Assembly: GCA_023630215.1 (NCBI GenBank)
Contig: JALPRQ010000001.1
Coordinates: 1,984,001-2,048,000 of the forward strand
Direction: 5' to 3'
Length of the DNA stretch: 64,000 nucleotides
Source of the DNA: Rhodobacteraceae bacterium NBU2976
Lineage (GTDB): Bacteria; Pseudomonadota; Alphaproteobacteria; Rhodobacterales; Rhodobacteraceae
Below, in pieces: positions 28,829 through 38,765 of the stretch. Made by a program: the position numbers and the translations under genes. The number at the start of each line of letters is the position of its first letter. Position 1 is the stretch's first letter. The notes beneath the pieces are model-generated. The model was not told the DNA's origin. It ran no database searches and saw only the letters and a program-made list of their open reading frames with translations.

Positions 28829-29595
28829 GATTTGAGGCGCTTCTCACCAAGCGCCTTCAATATCCCGTGAAAGGTACGAACATCGGCGTCTGTTAACGGC
28901 AGACGGCTGAACATGTTACGCAGGTTCGCCTGCATCGAATCACGTTTCTCGTCGGGCCAGAAGAATCCCACATCATCAAGTCGGCCTTCCAGATGTTCCA
29001 ACAACTTCTGGATTTCGATATTCTGCGCAAACCGGGCTTTGCCCATTTCTGTCACCTCGGCGGGGACCTCCGTCCCCTGCCGCCGCCATTCATAGGCGGT
29101 CAGAAGTACACATTGCGCAAGGTTCAACGAGGCAAAAGCCGGGTTCACCGGGACCGAAATGATTGCATTCGCCCGGACAATATCGTCATTAGCCAGTCCC
29201 GCGCGTTCCGGACCAAACAGAACCCCGACCTTCTGCCCCTGCCCGATCAATTCGCGGGCATGGGCCATCGCGCGTTCTGGCGTCATTACAGTTTTTGTCA
29301 GGTCGCGATCCCGCGCCGTTGTGGCAAACACATAGTTCATATCCACCAGCGCCTCGGCGGTAGTGTCCACCACCTGCACCTGATCCAGCACCCGCGCCGC
29401 ACCTGACGCCATCGCCTGTGCCTTGGGGTTCGGCCAGCCGTCACGGGGGTTTACGATCCGCATCCGGTCCAGACCGAAATTCCACATGGCCCGCGCCGCT
29501 GCGCCGATATTCTCACCCATCTGGGGTTCGACCAGCACGAATGCGGGGGTTGGACCTTGCCAGTCTTCTGCCAGTGAATGATCTGTTCCTGCCAC
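28825..29595 (-). CDS. trmJ: tRNA/rRNA 2'-O-methyltransferase, TrmJ-like (SPOUT)
   Basis: This SAM-dependent SpoU/SPOUT-fold enzyme probably methylates ribose at position 32 of tRNA. The 256-residue protein has the N-terminal LVEPQMGENIGAAARAM segment and the trefoil-knot motifs LFGPERAGL and NPAFASLNLAQ. The start is GTG at 29595, preceded by GAAGGAG. The frame extends to 29736 but would overlap the upstream gene and lacks a site. TrmJ fits best, although other members of the family cannot be excluded. Confidence 0.85.
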   Translation of the reverse strand: MAGTDHSLAEDWQGPTPAFVLVEPQMGENIGAAARAMWNFGLDRMRIVNPRDGWPNPKAQAMASGAARVLDQVQVVDTTAEALVDMNYVFATTARDRDLTKTVMTPERAMAHARELIGQGQKVGVLFGPERAGLANDDIVRANAIISVPVNPAFASLNLAQCVLLTAYEWRRQGTEVPAEVTEMGKARFAQNIEIQKLLEHLEGRLDDVGFFWPDEKRDSMQANLRNMFSRLPLTDADVRTFHGILKALGEKRLKS

Positions 29596-29650
29596 GAAAT
29601 GCTCCTTCAAATCTCGTGGTTGCTTTAACGCGGGTAGACCCGCCCTGCAA

Positions 29651-30235
29651 TCAGAAGTCAGCAGCGTTGGGATAGGGACAACGATATTGGTTGCCATCAG
29701 CGACGCAGGGGAAGGATTTGCTGATCGGTTCAGCACCTTCGTTCGTCAGAATGCATTCCATTCGTGGAGCATCTCCCTGGTTAACCCGGGTACAATTGAT
29801 CTGCTTGGTCACTTGCTGCGTTGCCTGAACCGTTTCAGTTTGCTTGACACCTACAGTCACCTGTTGTGTTGTTGTGACATCTGGTGCAGGCCGATAAAAT
29901 GTTCCCCCCTGATCCTGCATGATTAGGCGGAACAGCACCACGCCGATTATCCCAATCGTCGCAAGCAAAATGACACGCCGCCCGCGTTGTGTCTGGTTAA
30001 TCCGGTCCAGGGCGCGGTCCAGCAGGAATACAAACACGATCCCCACCAGCCAAACAGCACCAGCGATCATCAGGACATTGGTAAAATACCCCGTCGGCGC
30101 AACAGTCCCTGGCACAGCCATGAAAACCCCGAAGCCAACAAATCCTGTCCAGTAAAATAACAGCTTCCACGGAATACGGACTTCTGTCCTTTCTTCACGC
30201 CGAACCGTTCCACTCTGCCGATTTCTGTCGACCAT
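29651..30235 (-). CDS. Hypothetical membrane protein with periplasmic tail
   Basis: The 194-residue product has three hydrophobic spans (about 24-42, 52-72 and 87-105). A Thr/Gln/Val-rich stretch follows, then a C-terminal domain with four cysteines (NCTRV, MECILT, FPCVA, YRCPYP) that could form two disulfides in the periplasm. The family is unknown to me. It lies upstream of trmJ on the same strand and is divergent from the TfoX-like gene. Confidence 0.65.
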   Translation of the reverse strand: MVDRNRQSGTVRREERTEVRIPWKLLFYWTGFVGFGVFMAVPGTVAPTGYFTNVLMIAGAVWLVGIVFVFLLDRALDRINQTQRGRRVILLATIGIIGVVLFRLIMQDQGGTFYRPAPDVTTTQQVTVGVKQTETVQATQQVTKQINCTRVNQGDAPRMECILTNEGAEPISKSFPCVADGNQYRCPYPNAADF

Positions 30236-30292
30236 TTGCGCGCCGCCCCCCTTTGTGTAGACTGACCCTAATCAGACAGCAAGGATATTCCA

Positions 30293-30622
30293 ATGGCTTA
30301 CGACGAAGGACATGCCGCGATCCTGCGGGATCTGACCGCCGGACTGAACGGTATCACCGAAAAGAAAATGTTCGGCGGCCTGTGCTTCCTGCAAAACGGC
30401 AATATGCTGTGCGGTGTTCATAAAGACGGTGGCATGTTCCGCGTTGGCAAGGAAAACGAGGCGGCAGCCCTCGCCATCCCCGGTGTTGATCCTATGAGCT
30501 TCACTGGCCGCAAGATGGGAGGGCTTGTCGACGTCAACGAGGACGCGTTTGGTAACGAAGACGCGCTCAATCGCCTGCTGGAACTTTCGCAGACCTTCGT
30601 CGGGAAAATGCCACCTAAATAG
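30293..30622 (+). CDS. TfoX/Sxy N-terminal domain protein
   Basis: The 109-residue product is a stand-alone TfoX N-terminal domain, with the family motif KKMFGGLCFLQNGNMLCGV and a C-terminal GRKMGGLVDV. Full TfoX/Sxy proteins activate competence genes in gammaproteobacteria, but the role of the short alphaproteobacterial forms is not known. AAGGA precedes the ATG. The next gene is icd, 90 bases on. An inverted repeat directly follows the stop codon. Confidence 0.85.
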   Translation: MAYDEGHAAILRDLTAGLNGITEKKMFGGLCFLQNGNMLCGVHKDGGMFRVGKENEAAALAIPGVDPMSFTGRKMGGLVDVNEDAFGNEDALNRLLELSQTFVGKMPPK

Positions 30623-30639
30623 GTATACAGACGTATACC
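30622..30639. repeat. Inverted repeat between the TfoX-like gene and icd
   Basis: GGTATAC and GTATACC are separated by 4 bases in an exact palindrome that begins at the TfoX-like stop codon, 74 bases before icd. No T-run follows, so an operator is as likely as a hairpin. Confidence 0.45.
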
Positions 30640-30712
30640 CACTTCCCCTTTTGCGAAAACTTGGCTACATAGCCCTCAAATTCGCAGCCATACGCAGAAT
30701 GAAGGGAAGTTC

Positions 30713-31927
30713 ATGTCTAAAATCAAAGTAGAAAATCCGGTTGTCGAGCTCGACGGCGACGAGATGACCCGCATCATCTGGCAGTTCATCAAAGACAAGC
30801 TGATCCTGCCCTATCTCGATATCGATCTAAAATACTATGACCTTGGGATCGAGGCCCGCGACGAAACCGACGACCAGATCACGGTAGATGCAGCCGAAGC
30901 GATCAAGAAATACGGCGTTGGCGTTAAATGTGCGACCATCACCCCGGACGAGGCACGGGTAGAGGAATTCGGGCTGAAGCGCATGTATCGTTCGCCGAAC
31001 GGCACGATCCGCAACATTCTGGGCGGCGTGATCTTCCGCCAGCCGATCATCTGCAAAAACGTCCCGCGATTGGTTCCGGGTTGGACCAAGCCGATCGTGG
31101 TTGGCCGTCACGCTTACGGCGACCAGTATCGCGCGACCGACTTCTTGTTCCCGGGCGCGGGCAAGCTAACCATGAAATTCGAAGGTGAAGACGGCACCGT
31201 TATTGAACGCGATGTGTTCGACGCCCCTTCCGCCGGGATTTATATGGGGATGTATAACCTTGACGAGTCGATCTATGACTTCGCTCGTGCGTCACTGAAC
31301 TATGGCTTGAACCTTGGCTGGCCGGTTTACCTGTCCACCAAAAACACCATCCTCAAAGCCTATGACGGGCGCTTCAAGGACATTTTTCAGAAGGTTTATG
31401 AAGAAGAGTTCGAAGACGAATTCAAGAAAAAGAACATTTGGTACGAGCACCGTCTGATCGACGACATGGTCGCGGCCTCGCTAAAATGGTCGGGCGGTTA
31501 TGTCTGGGCCTGTAAGAACTATGATGGTGACGTGCAGTCGGACACGGTTGCTCAGGGCTTTGGCTCTCTGGGTCTGATGACCTCGCAGTTGATGACGCCG
31601 GACGGCAAGATTGTCGAAGCCGAGGCCGCCCACGGCACCGTTACCCGCCACTATCGCCAGCACCAGAAGGGCGAGGCAACCTCGACCAACTCCATCGCGT
31701 CGATCTATGCTTGGACCGGAGGTCTGAAGCACCGTGCGAAATTGGATGGCAACGATAAGCTGCGCGAATTCGCTGAAACGCTGGAAAAAGTCATCATCGA
31801 CACCGTCGAAAGCGGCTTCATGACCAAGGATTTGGCGCTGCTGGTCGGTCCAGATCAGAAATGGCTGACGACCGAAGGGTTCCTCGAAAAAATTGACGAG
31901 AACCTAAACAAAGCCCTTGCAGGCTGA
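30713..31927 (+). CDS. icd: NADP-dependent isocitrate dehydrogenase
   Basis: Icd oxidises isocitrate to 2-oxoglutarate in the TCA cycle. The 404-residue protein is of the eukaryote-like dimeric class (short form starting [20 protein letters not shown]). It has the substrate segment SPNGTIRN and the metal-binding aspartate in [17 protein letters not shown] precedes the ATG. It is monocistronic, with a strong terminator after the stop codon. Confidence 0.96.
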   Translation: MSKIKVENPVVELDGDEMTRIIWQFIKDKLILPYLDIDLKYYDLGIEARDETDDQITVDAAEAIKKYGVGVKCATITPDEARVEEFGLKRMYRSPNGTIRNILGGVIFRQPIICKNVPRLVPGWTKPIVVGRHAYGDQYRATDFLFPGAGKLTMKFEGEDGTVIERDVFDAPSAGIYMGMYNLDESIYDFARASLNYGLNLGWPVYLSTKNTILKAYDGRFKDIFQKVYEEEFEDEFKKKNIWYEHRLIDDMVAASLKWSGGYVWACKNYDGDVQSDTVAQGFGSLGLMTSQLMTPDGKIVEAEAAHGTVTRHYRQHQKGEATSTNSIASIYAWTGGLKHRAKLDGNDKLREFAETLEKVIIDTVESGFMTKDLALLVGPDQKWLTTEGFLEKIDENLNKALAG

Positions 31928-31935
31928 TCATAGAA

Positions 31936-31960
31936 GGGCCGCCATGTGCGGCCCTTTTTT
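31936..31960 (+). terminator. Rho-independent terminator of icd
   Basis: GGGCCGC and GCGGCCC form a 7-bp stem with a 5-base loop, followed by six Ts. It begins 9 bases after the icd stop codon. Confidence 0.92.
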
Positions 31961-32032
31961 GTGCGATTAGTCACGGACATACGCATCCAACCTCTCTCTA
32001 CTCCCTCCATTCATACAAAAAGAGGGATAGAA

Positions 32033-33481
32033 ATGGCTTGGAACAAAATCCGGAACACCGAATATCTTGCTGAAAGCGGCGGGCAGCGGCTCGCCAAATC
32101 TGCGTTGACCCCGGCATTGGCTGTGGATCCGCAGGGCGATTTACACATGATTTTTGCTGACCGTGACGATGGCGGCTACCTGCGCCACATCACGCGCCGC
32201 CCCTCCGATCCGGTCTGGCGCGAGGTGTGGGGCCTGTCGCGCCAAAAACTGCGCGGCACCCCCGCCGCCTGCTTCGTTGGCAACACGCTGCATGTCGTCA
32301 CCACCGACAAAACCCGCAAATTGCTGCACGTGGAAAAAAAGGGCGATCAGCTTTTCTCGCAGGCCGCAACCGTACCCGGCGCATGGACAAAGGAACCTGT
32401 CTCGCTTGCCGCGCATGGCGACACGCTTCACATGGTGCATCACGATCAGGCCAATAGCCGCGTCTGGTATTCGACCTTTCGCGGCCGCTGGTCCTCGCAC
32501 GTCAACGTTCGTGGCCTGCAATCCCGCTATCCGGCGATCATCACGCAAGGGGGCAGTGGTGTGCAAATCTGGACGGTTGCCAATAACGGGGCCGTGCGAC
32601 TGTCCACGATGGACCCGAACCGGGGCGGCGCGTTTGGGCCGCTGATCCCGCTGGAACACCCGCGCCGGATTGACCGCCCGCTTGCCGTTTACGGCGTGCC
32701 GCGGGTGAACACGTTCATGATCGCCTCTGCCCGCCCCGTTGCGGGTCAGTTCGGACAGGACACCAGCTGCAGCTGGGGGTTCTGCCGGGCGCAGGATGAT
32801 GGCCGCGCCACCGGACGCGCCATCATCCCGGCCTATACCGAGGATGCGGCCCCCGCCCTCGTTGTCAGTGGAAAGCGCACTGTAATGGCCCGCGCGACCA
32901 CAAATTTCATCCTGCAGGAGATCGAGAACCACGACAGCGCCGTTGGCCGCGTGGGGGTCGGGATCAAGATACTGGAACCCGTCGCCGAGACGTTCCGGCG
33001 CGGGGAAAAGGACCTCGCCACCCGCGCCCGCAAAATGGTGGGCGAGATGAACAAAATCTACGCGCCGCTCGGCATTACCTTCTTCCAGCGCACCGGCCCC
33101 GAGGTTCTGGACCTGCCACACCATTTCCTGCAAATGAATGCGGGTCAGTGCAAACTGCAAAATTTATCCTCCGAACAGCGCGCGCTGTTTTCCAACCGGA
33201 ACGGGCTGCAACAGGACGATATCGGGATTTTCGTCGTCGATCAGATTTTCAAACATGACGAGACTCCGCTTGGCGGTTGCGGCTCGCCCAAAGCGCGGGC
33301 CTGTATGATGACCGCCACCTCCGGTGGCAAGCTGATGGCGCACGAGGTCGGTCACGCCCTTGGTCTGACACACACGCCGCAAGGGACAAATATCATGTCC
33401 CCTACCATCACGAACGAAACGACAGGGCTGGCCCACGGTCAGGCCGATGCCGCGTTGCGTTCCCCCTCGGCGATTATCTGA
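32033..33481 (+). CDS. Metzincin-type zinc protease with N-terminal propeller-like repeats
   Basis: The zinc site HEVGHALGLTH (H437-H447) and the Met-turn M455 in NIMSP define a metzincin. Residues 1-290 contain a repeated core at near-regular spacing: LHMIFAD (37), LHVVTTD (86), LHMVHHD (132) and IWTVANN (179). The period of about 47 residues suggests beta-propeller blades. GAGGG precedes the ATG. I see no signal peptide, so any export would need a non-Sec route. The neighbours (icd, a YitT-family gene) give no hint of substrate. The protease call is firm and the propeller is inference. Confidence 0.8.
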   Translation: MAWNKIRNTEYLAESGGQRLAKSALTPALAVDPQGDLHMIFADRDDGGYLRHITRRPSDPVWREVWGLSRQKLRGTPAACFVGNTLHVVTTDKTRKLLHVEKKGDQLFSQAATVPGAWTKEPVSLAAHGDTLHMVHHDQANSRVWYSTFRGRWSSHVNVRGLQSRYPAIITQGGSGVQIWTVANNGAVRLSTMDPNRGGAFGPLIPLEHPRRIDRPLAVYGVPRVNTFMIASARPVAGQFGQDTSCSWGFCRAQDDGRATGRAIIPAYTEDAAPALVVSGKRTVMARATTNFILQEIENHDSAVGRVGVGIKILEPVAETFRRGEKDLATRARKMVGEMNKIYAPLGITFFQRTGPEVLDLPHHFLQMNAGQCKLQNLSSEQRALFSNRNGLQQDDIGIFVVDQIFKHDETPLGGCGSPKARACMMTATSGGKLMAHEVGHALGLTHTPQGTNIMSPTITNETTGLAHGQADAALRSPSAII

Positions 33482-33523
33482 CGCTGATTGACACCGCCCG
33501 GGACTGGCGATAGCCCGGGCGGT

Positions 33524-34141
33524 ATGTCGACAAACGAACCCCACAAAGTCCTGCGCCACTCCTTGTTAGAGGATGTTCAAGCCTTCCTGCTGGGCACCGC
33601 GCTGTGTGCGTTGTCCGTGCAGATGTTGACCCATCTTGGGCTAATCACCGGGCAGACCGCCGGGCTTGGCGTCTTGATCAGCTATCTGGGGGACTGGCCG
33701 TTTGGCGTGGTGTTTTTCCTGATTAACCTGCCCTTCTACGCGCTGGCATGGCTGCGGATGGGACCGGTTTTCACGGTGAAGAGCTTCATCGCGGTTGGTC
33801 TCGTCTCGGCCATGACGGCCCTGTTCCCATCCCTGATCAGTTTCGAGGCGATCAATCCGCTGTTTGGTGCGGCCATGGCCGGGGCGATGGCCGGGCTGGG
33901 GCTGATCGTCCTGTTCCGCCACGGCGCATCTTTGGGGGGCGTCGGCGTGTTGGGGCTATTCCTGCAGGATCGGATCGGTATTCAGGCGGGATGGGTGCAG
34001 TTAGGGTTTGACGCGGTGCTGTTTTCCATCGCGTTTTTCGTGATGCCGTGGCAGATGGTCGGGGCCTCGTTGCTGGGCGCTGTGATCGTCAACATCATCG
34101 TCGCCAGCAACCACCGCAAGGACCGCTACATCGCGCGTTAA
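33524..34141 (+). CDS. YitT-family (DUF161) membrane protein
   Basis: The 205-residue product has five to six hydrophobic spans and the family features GLITGQTAGLGVLISY and FRHGASLGGVGVL. YitT-family proteins are integral membrane proteins of uncertain, possibly transport, function. I used ATG at 33524, and 12 codons upstream in frame lack a site. The stop codon overlaps that of the convergent DUF1330 gene. Confidence 0.82.
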   Translation: MSTNEPHKVLRHSLLEDVQAFLLGTALCALSVQMLTHLGLITGQTAGLGVLISYLGDWPFGVVFFLINLPFYALAWLRMGPVFTVKSFIAVGLVSAMTALFPSLISFEAINPLFGAAMAGAMAGLGLIVLFRHGASLGGVGVLGLFLQDRIGIQAGWVQLGFDAVLFSIAFFVMPWQMVGASLLGAVIVNIIVASNHRKDRYIAR

Positions 34142-34422
34142 GCGCCTTCGACAATCACCAGATCACGGTTGGAATTGGCCAGCGCGATCGGCAAAATCTT
34201 CTGATATTCCGGAGAGTTATAGAATTTCCGCGCCGTCGCCCGGTCTGGCATTTCAATGACCACATGGCGGGACGGCCCATCGCCTTCGACTTGTTCATAC
34301 TCGCCCGCTTTCACCAGAAACCGCCCGCCAAAACTCTCGGCGATGGCCACTGTCTGCTTGGCATATTCCAGATAGGCATCCAGATCCGTCACGTCGATCC
34401 GCGCGATAATATAAGCCGACAT
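34138..34422 (-). CDS. DUF1330 protein, copy 1
   Basis: The 94-residue product has a ferredoxin-like alpha/beta barrel fold typical of DUF1330 (IIARIDVTDLDAYLEYA, then FGGRFLVKAG and PSRHVVIEMPD). It is about as long as, and clearly paralogous to, the gene directly upstream. Its ATG shares one base with that gene's stop codon (TGATG). The function is not established, and dimeric small-molecule binding is likely by fold. It is the last gene of an alaS-DUF1330-DUF1330 run. Confidence 0.85.
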   Translation of the reverse strand: MSAYIIARIDVTDLDAYLEYAKQTVAIAESFGGRFLVKAGEYEQVEGDGPSRHVVIEMPDRATARKFYNSPEYQKILPIALANSNRDLVIVEGA

Positions 34423-34706
34423 CAGACCCCCTCCACAAACGTATACTCGCGCGTGGCGGCGGGCAGGCCGTAGCTTAGCGCCTCCTGATAGTCCGGAGAG
34501 TGATAGAATTTTTCAGCCGTTTCCATATCCGGGAAACGGATGATCACATTACGTGCCCGGCCCTTGCCCTCCTTATGCACGCACGCGCCGCCCCGGGCCA
34601 GAAACTCGCCGCCGAATTTTTCGACCGCTGGCCCAGCCAGCGCCGCATATTTTGCGTATTCGTCAGCGTCATGCACGTCGATATGCACCATTGCGTAAAC
34701 CGCCAT
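34422..34706 (-). CDS. DUF1330 protein, copy 2
   Basis: This paralogue of the neighbouring gene also has 94 residues, with AMVHIDVHDADEYAKYA, FGGEFLARGG and ARNVIIRFPDMETAEKFYHS. It starts at the base after the alaS stop codon, so it is very likely co-transcribed with alaS. The tandem pair looks like a local duplication that has diverged. No catalytic role is evident. Confidence 0.85.
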   Translation of the reverse strand: MAVYAMVHIDVHDADEYAKYAALAGPAVEKFGGEFLARGGACVHKEGKGRARNVIIRFPDMETAEKFYHSPDYQEALSYGLPAATREYTFVEGV

Positions 34707-37361
34707 TTACCCCTCCATCAGTTTTTCGACCGCCGTGATGGCCGCGTCGGCATTCTTTGCACTTGCACCGCCACCCTGCGCCATGTCCGGGCGGCCACCA
34801 CCACCTTTGCCACCCAGTGCCTCGGCAGCTGCGCGTACCATTTCGACGGCGCTGATCGTGTTGGTCAGGTCATCTGTGACGCCAGCCGCCACCGCCGCCC
34901 GATCACCCGTGTCGGCGATCAGCAGGATGGCCCCCGATTTCATTTGCGCCTTATGCTCGTCAATTAACCCGCGCAAATCTTTGCCAGACACACCCGTCAG
35001 CACCTGCGCAAGGAATGGCACACCATTCACGTCCTTTGCCTTGGCCTCCGCCTTGCCGCCACCTGACATAGCCAACTGACGACGCAATTCTGCGACTTCG
35101 TTTTGCAATGATTTGCGTTCGTCCATAAGGGATTTCACCCGGTCAACCACCTGATCGGGCGAGGCTTTCAGCGCCGCCGCCGCCGCTGTCAGTTGCGCGT
35201 CCGCTTGTGCGATATAGGCCAACGCCCCCTCCCCGGTCAGCGCCTCGATCCGGCGAATCCCGGCGGCAGAGGCACTCTCGCTCACCAGCTTGAAGATACC
35301 GATCTCGCCCAACCGCTTCACATGCGTGCCCCCGCACAGCTCCAGCGAATAGGTATTCTGATCAATCCCTTTACCCGACCCGGGCTGGGACCCCATCGAC
35401 ACCACGCGCACCTCGTCGCCATATTTTTCGCCAAACAGCGCCTGCGCGCCAAGCTCGCGCGCGTTATCCGGCGTCATGATCCGCGTTTCCACCGGCCCGT
35501 TCTGGCGGACATAAGCGTTCACCTCCGCCTCCACCCGTGACAGTTCCTCGGGTGTCATCGCCTTCTGATGGCTGAAATCAAAGCGCAAACGGTTTTCGGC
35601 ATTGAGCGAGCCGCGCTGCGCCACATGATCACCCAGCACATTGCGCAAAGCCTCGTTCAAAAGATGCGTGGCCGAATGGTTCGCGCGGATCGCCGAACGG
35701 CGCGCGTGATCAACCGACAGCGCCACCGCGTCACCTTTTGTCAGCGTCCCCGCCGTGATTTTGCCGATATGCACGAACACGCCGGCCTTCTTCTTGGTGT
35801 CCGTCACCTCAACTGTTGCACCGTCCGTTGTGATCAGGCCGCTATCGCCCACCTGACCACCGGATTCCGCATAAAACGGCGTCTGGTTGACGGCAATCTG
35901 CACCTCGTCCCCGGTTGCAGCGGAATTCACTGTTGCCCCGTCTTTGACGACGGCCAACACCTGCCCCTCCGCCGTTTCGGTGTCGTAGCCGAGGAACTCT
36001 GTCGTGCCGTGCTTTTCGGCAATATCGAACCAAACCGACTCATCCGCCGCCTCGCCCGTGCCGGACCATGCTGCGCGCGCCTTTGCCTTTTGCTCGGCCA
36101 TAGCGGCATCAAAACCGTCCGTGTCCACGCTGCGCCCCTTTTCGCGCAGCGCATCCTGCGTCAGGTCCAGCGGAAAGCCATAGGTATCATACAGTTTGAA
36201 CGCCGTATCGCCGGGCAAATCTGACCCGTCCGGCAGATCGTCCAGCGCTTCATCGAGCAGTTTCAGCCCGCGATCCAGTGTTGTTTTGAACCGGGTTTCT
36301 TCCAGCAGCAGCGTTTCTTCGATCATCGCCTGACCGCGAGACAATTCCGGATAAGCCTGCCCCATTTGCCGCACCAGTGCGGGCACCAGACGGTGCATGA
36401 CCGGGTCCTTGGCGCCAAGCAAATGCGCGTGCCGCATGGCGCGGCGCATGATCCGGCGCAGCACGTATCCGCGCCCTTCGTTCGAGGGCAGCACCCCTTC
36501 GGCAATCAGGAAGGAGGTGGAGCGCAAATGATCCGCAATCACGCGGTGATGGGTCACATGCGCATCGCCTATGTCGGTCGAGGTCGCGTGCGCCGACGCC
36601 TCAACCAGCGCTTTCATCAGGTCGGTTTCATAGACATTGTTTGTCCCCTGCATCAGCGAGGAAAACCGCTCCAGCCCCATGCCCGTATCAATTGACTGCA
36701 TGTCGAGCGCCTTCATGGAGCCGTCTTCGAACTGCTCATTCTGCATGAAAACAAGGTTCCAGATTTCAATGAATCGATCTCCGTCCTCCTCGGGCGAGCC
36801 CGGCGGGCCACCCCAGAATTTTTCGCCGTGATCATAGAAAATTTCGGTGCAGGGGCCGCATGGACCCGTTGGACCCATCTTCCAGAAATTGTCGTCCGTT
36901 GCGATCCGAATAATCTTGTGATCCGGCACGCCGACTTTCTTCCATATGTCTGCGGCCTCGTCATCGGTGTGGTAAACCGTGACCAGCAGTTTTTCCGTGT
37001 CGATCCCGAAATCCTTCGTCAGCAGTTCCCATGCAAAGGGGATCGCGTCGGATTTGAAATAGTCGCCGAAACTGAAATTCCCGAGCATTTCGAAAAACGT
37101 CAGGTGCCGCGCCGTGTAGCCTACATTGTCCAGATCGTTATGCTTGCCGCCTGCCCGCACACATTTCTGGCTGGTCGTTGCGCGCACATAATCCCGCTTC
37201 TCCACCCCTGTGAACAGGTTCTTGAACTGCACCATGCCAGAGTTGGTGAACATCAGCGTCGGATCATTGCGCGGCACCAGTGGAGAGCTGTCCACGACCG
37301 TGTGGCCATTCTTTTCAAAATAGCCGAGGAAAGTGCTGCGGATATCGTTCAGGCTTACCAT
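34707..37361 (-). CDS. alaS: Alanyl-tRNA synthetase
   Basis: AlaS charges tRNA(Ala) and clears mischarged tRNA. The 884-residue protein has the class II aminoacylation domain ([25 protein letters not shown]). The editing-domain zinc motifs are [11 protein letters not shown] and [13 protein letters not shown], and a C-terminal DHHA1 region ([16 protein letters not shown]) is present. I placed the start at 37361, because GGGA is about 9 bases upstream there and abuts the alternative ATG at 37370. Confidence 0.97.
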   Translation of the reverse strand: MVSLNDIRSTFLGYFEKNGHTVVDSSPLVPRNDPTLMFTNSGMVQFKNLFTGVEKRDYVRATTSQKCVRAGGKHNDLDNVGYTARHLTFFEMLGNFSFGDYFKSDAIPFAWELLTKDFGIDTEKLLVTVYHTDDEAADIWKKVGVPDHKIIRIATDDNFWKMGPTGPCGPCTEIFYDHGEKFWGGPPGSPEEDGDRFIEIWNLVFMQNEQFEDGSMKALDMQSIDTGMGLERFSSLMQGTNNVYETDLMKALVEASAHATSTDIGDAHVTHHRVIADHLRSTSFLIAEGVLPSNEGRGYVLRRIMRRAMRHAHLLGAKDPVMHRLVPALVRQMGQAYPELSRGQAMIEETLLLEETRFKTTLDRGLKLLDEALDDLPDGSDLPGDTAFKLYDTYGFPLDLTQDALREKGRSVDTDGFDAAMAEQKAKARAAWSGTGEAADESVWFDIAEKHGTTEFLGYDTETAEGQVLAVVKDGATVNSAATGDEVQIAVNQTPFYAESGGQVGDSGLITTDGATVEVTDTKKKAGVFVHIGKITAGTLTKGDAVALSVDHARRSAIRANHSATHLLNEALRNVLGDHVAQRGSLNAENRLRFDFSHQKAMTPEELSRVEAEVNAYVRQNGPVETRIMTPDNARELGAQALFGEKYGDEVRVVSMGSQPGSGKGIDQNTYSLELCGGTHVKRLGEIGIFKLVSESASAAGIRRIEALTGEGALAYIAQADAQLTAAAAALKASPDQVVDRVKSLMDERKSLQNEVAELRRQLAMSGGGKAEAKAKDVNGVPFLAQVLTGVSGKDLRGLIDEHKAQMKSGAILLIADTGDRAAVAAGVTDDLTNTISAVEMVRAAAEALGGKGGGGRPDMAQGGGASAKNADAAITAVEKLMEG

Positions 37362-37450
37362 TTTCGTCATTCCCGTAGTCCCCGCGCGGGGGCGTATTCA
37401 TAAATCAGAAAGGGTGTATCCTGCCCGCTGTCGGCTGTCCACATCAACCA

Positions 37451-37481
37451 AACGAAAAAGGGCCGCAACTTCGTGCGGCCC
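37451..37481 (-). terminator. Rho-independent terminator of recA
   Basis: On the minus strand GGGCCGCA and TGCGGCCC form an 8-bp stem with a 6-base loop, followed by TTTTTCGTTT. It begins 24 bases after the recA stop codon and separates recA from alaS. Confidence 0.9.
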
Positions 37482-37504
37482 GTTTCATCAAATTGTGGCG
37501 TTTA

Positions 37505-38578
37505 TTAATCCTCCAGAACCTCGTCTGAAGCATCAAAATCATCGGAACCGTCAAAGTCCAACCCGTGCGCCGCACGGATTTTGTCTTCGATCTCATGCGC
37601 CATATCCGGATTGTCTTTCAGATATTGCTTTGCGTTCTCACGTCCCTGTCCGATCCGTTCATCCCCATAGGAAAACCACGAACCCGATTTTTCCACCAAG
37701 CCGGCTTTAACGCCAAGATCCAGAATCTCCCCGGTTTTGGAGATACCTTCGCCATACATGATGTCGAATTCGACCTGTTTGAACGGCGGGGCGACCTTGT
37801 TTTTCACGACTTTGACGCGTGTCGCGTTGCCGACAACTTCGTCACGATCCTTGAGCGCACCTATGCGGCGGATGTCCAGCCGAACAGAGGCATAGAACTT
37901 CAACGCATTGCCACCTGTCGTGGTTTCCGGCGAGCCAAACATGACCCCGATCTTCATACGAATTTGGTTTATGAAGATCACCATACATTTGGAACGGCTG
38001 ATCGCTGCTGTCAGTTTGCGCATGGCCTGGCTCATCAGACGCGCTTGTGCCCCCACCTGCGCGTCCCCCATATCGCCTTCCAGTTCGGATTTGGGGGTCA
38101 GCGCGGCAACCGAATCCACGACAACCACCGACACAGCACCCGAGCGCACCAGCGTTTCCGTGATTTCCAACGCCTGCTCACCCGCGTCAGGTTGTGAAAT
38201 CAGCAGATCATCCAGATTAACGCCCAATTTTCTGGCATATTGCGGGTCGAGCGCATGTTCCGCGTCAACAAAGGCACAGATACCGCCTTTTTTCTGCTCC
38301 TCGGCAATCACGTGCAGCGCGAGTGTTGTTTTCCCCGAACTTTCCGGACCGTAAACTTCGATAATCCGTCCTTTCGGTAGACCACCAATGCCAAGGGCGA
38401 TATCCAGTCCAATCGACCCGGTCGACGTTGATTCGATATCCTGAACAGGATTGTCCTGCCCCAGCTTCATGATCGAGCCTTTGCCAAAATTTCGCTCGAT
38501 CTGCGATAGCGCTGATTCCAGCGCCTTTTGCTTATCCATGTTGCGTCTTTCGTCCAGATCCAGAAGTGTACTCGCCAT
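37505..38578 (-). CDS. recA: Recombinase RecA
   Basis: RecA forms filaments on single-stranded DNA for recombination and triggers LexA self-cleavage. The 357-residue protein has Walker A GPESSGKT (77-84), the [12 protein letters not shown] loop and an acidic C-terminus. AAGGAAA is about 10 bases before the ATG. A perfect LexA box lies 52 bases upstream of the start, and a strong terminator follows. cckA is two genes away, an arrangement I associate with Rhodobacterales. Confidence 0.98.
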   Translation of the reverse strand: MASTLLDLDERRNMDKQKALESALSQIERNFGKGSIMKLGQDNPVQDIESTSTGSIGLDIALGIGGLPKGRIIEVYGPESSGKTTLALHVIAEEQKKGGICAFVDAEHALDPQYARKLGVNLDDLLISQPDAGEQALEITETLVRSGAVSVVVVDSVAALTPKSELEGDMGDAQVGAQARLMSQAMRKLTAAISRSKCMVIFINQIRMKIGVMFGSPETTTGGNALKFYASVRLDIRRIGALKDRDEVVGNATRVKVVKNKVAPPFKQVEFDIMYGEGISKTGEILDLGVKAGLVEKSGSWFSYGDERIGQGRENAKQYLKDNPDMAHEIEDKIRAAHGLDFDGSDDFDASDEVLED

Positions 38579-38629
38579 TGTTGTGTTTCCTTATTTCATA
38601 ACTTGCAAGGTCCGGCAATCACTGCTCAT

Positions 38630-38644
38630 GTTCGCCTCTTGTTC
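38630..38644 (-). promoter_or_regulatory. LexA box of recA
   Basis: GTTC, GCCTCTT, GTTC on the plus strand is a perfect alphaproteobacterial LexA box, 52-66 bases upstream of the recA ATG. It shows that this genome uses the GTTC-N7-GTTC operator, which supports the same call at 3465 and 3502. Confidence 0.88.
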
Positions 38645-38765
38645 TTCTGGCGGACATTAGATCAAAACGAGAACATTGCAACATAAATTTTCTGTAAATG
38701 CATCTTTCCGCTGTTATGGTTACAGAATAGTAAAGCGAAACACGAATTCTGCAGGATTAAGGGCT

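Noticed and set aside
32141-33160. 339-codon open frame antisense to the metzincin gene
   Set aside because: The plus-strand gene has a zinc motif, a ribosome site and repeats. The minus frame has none of these.
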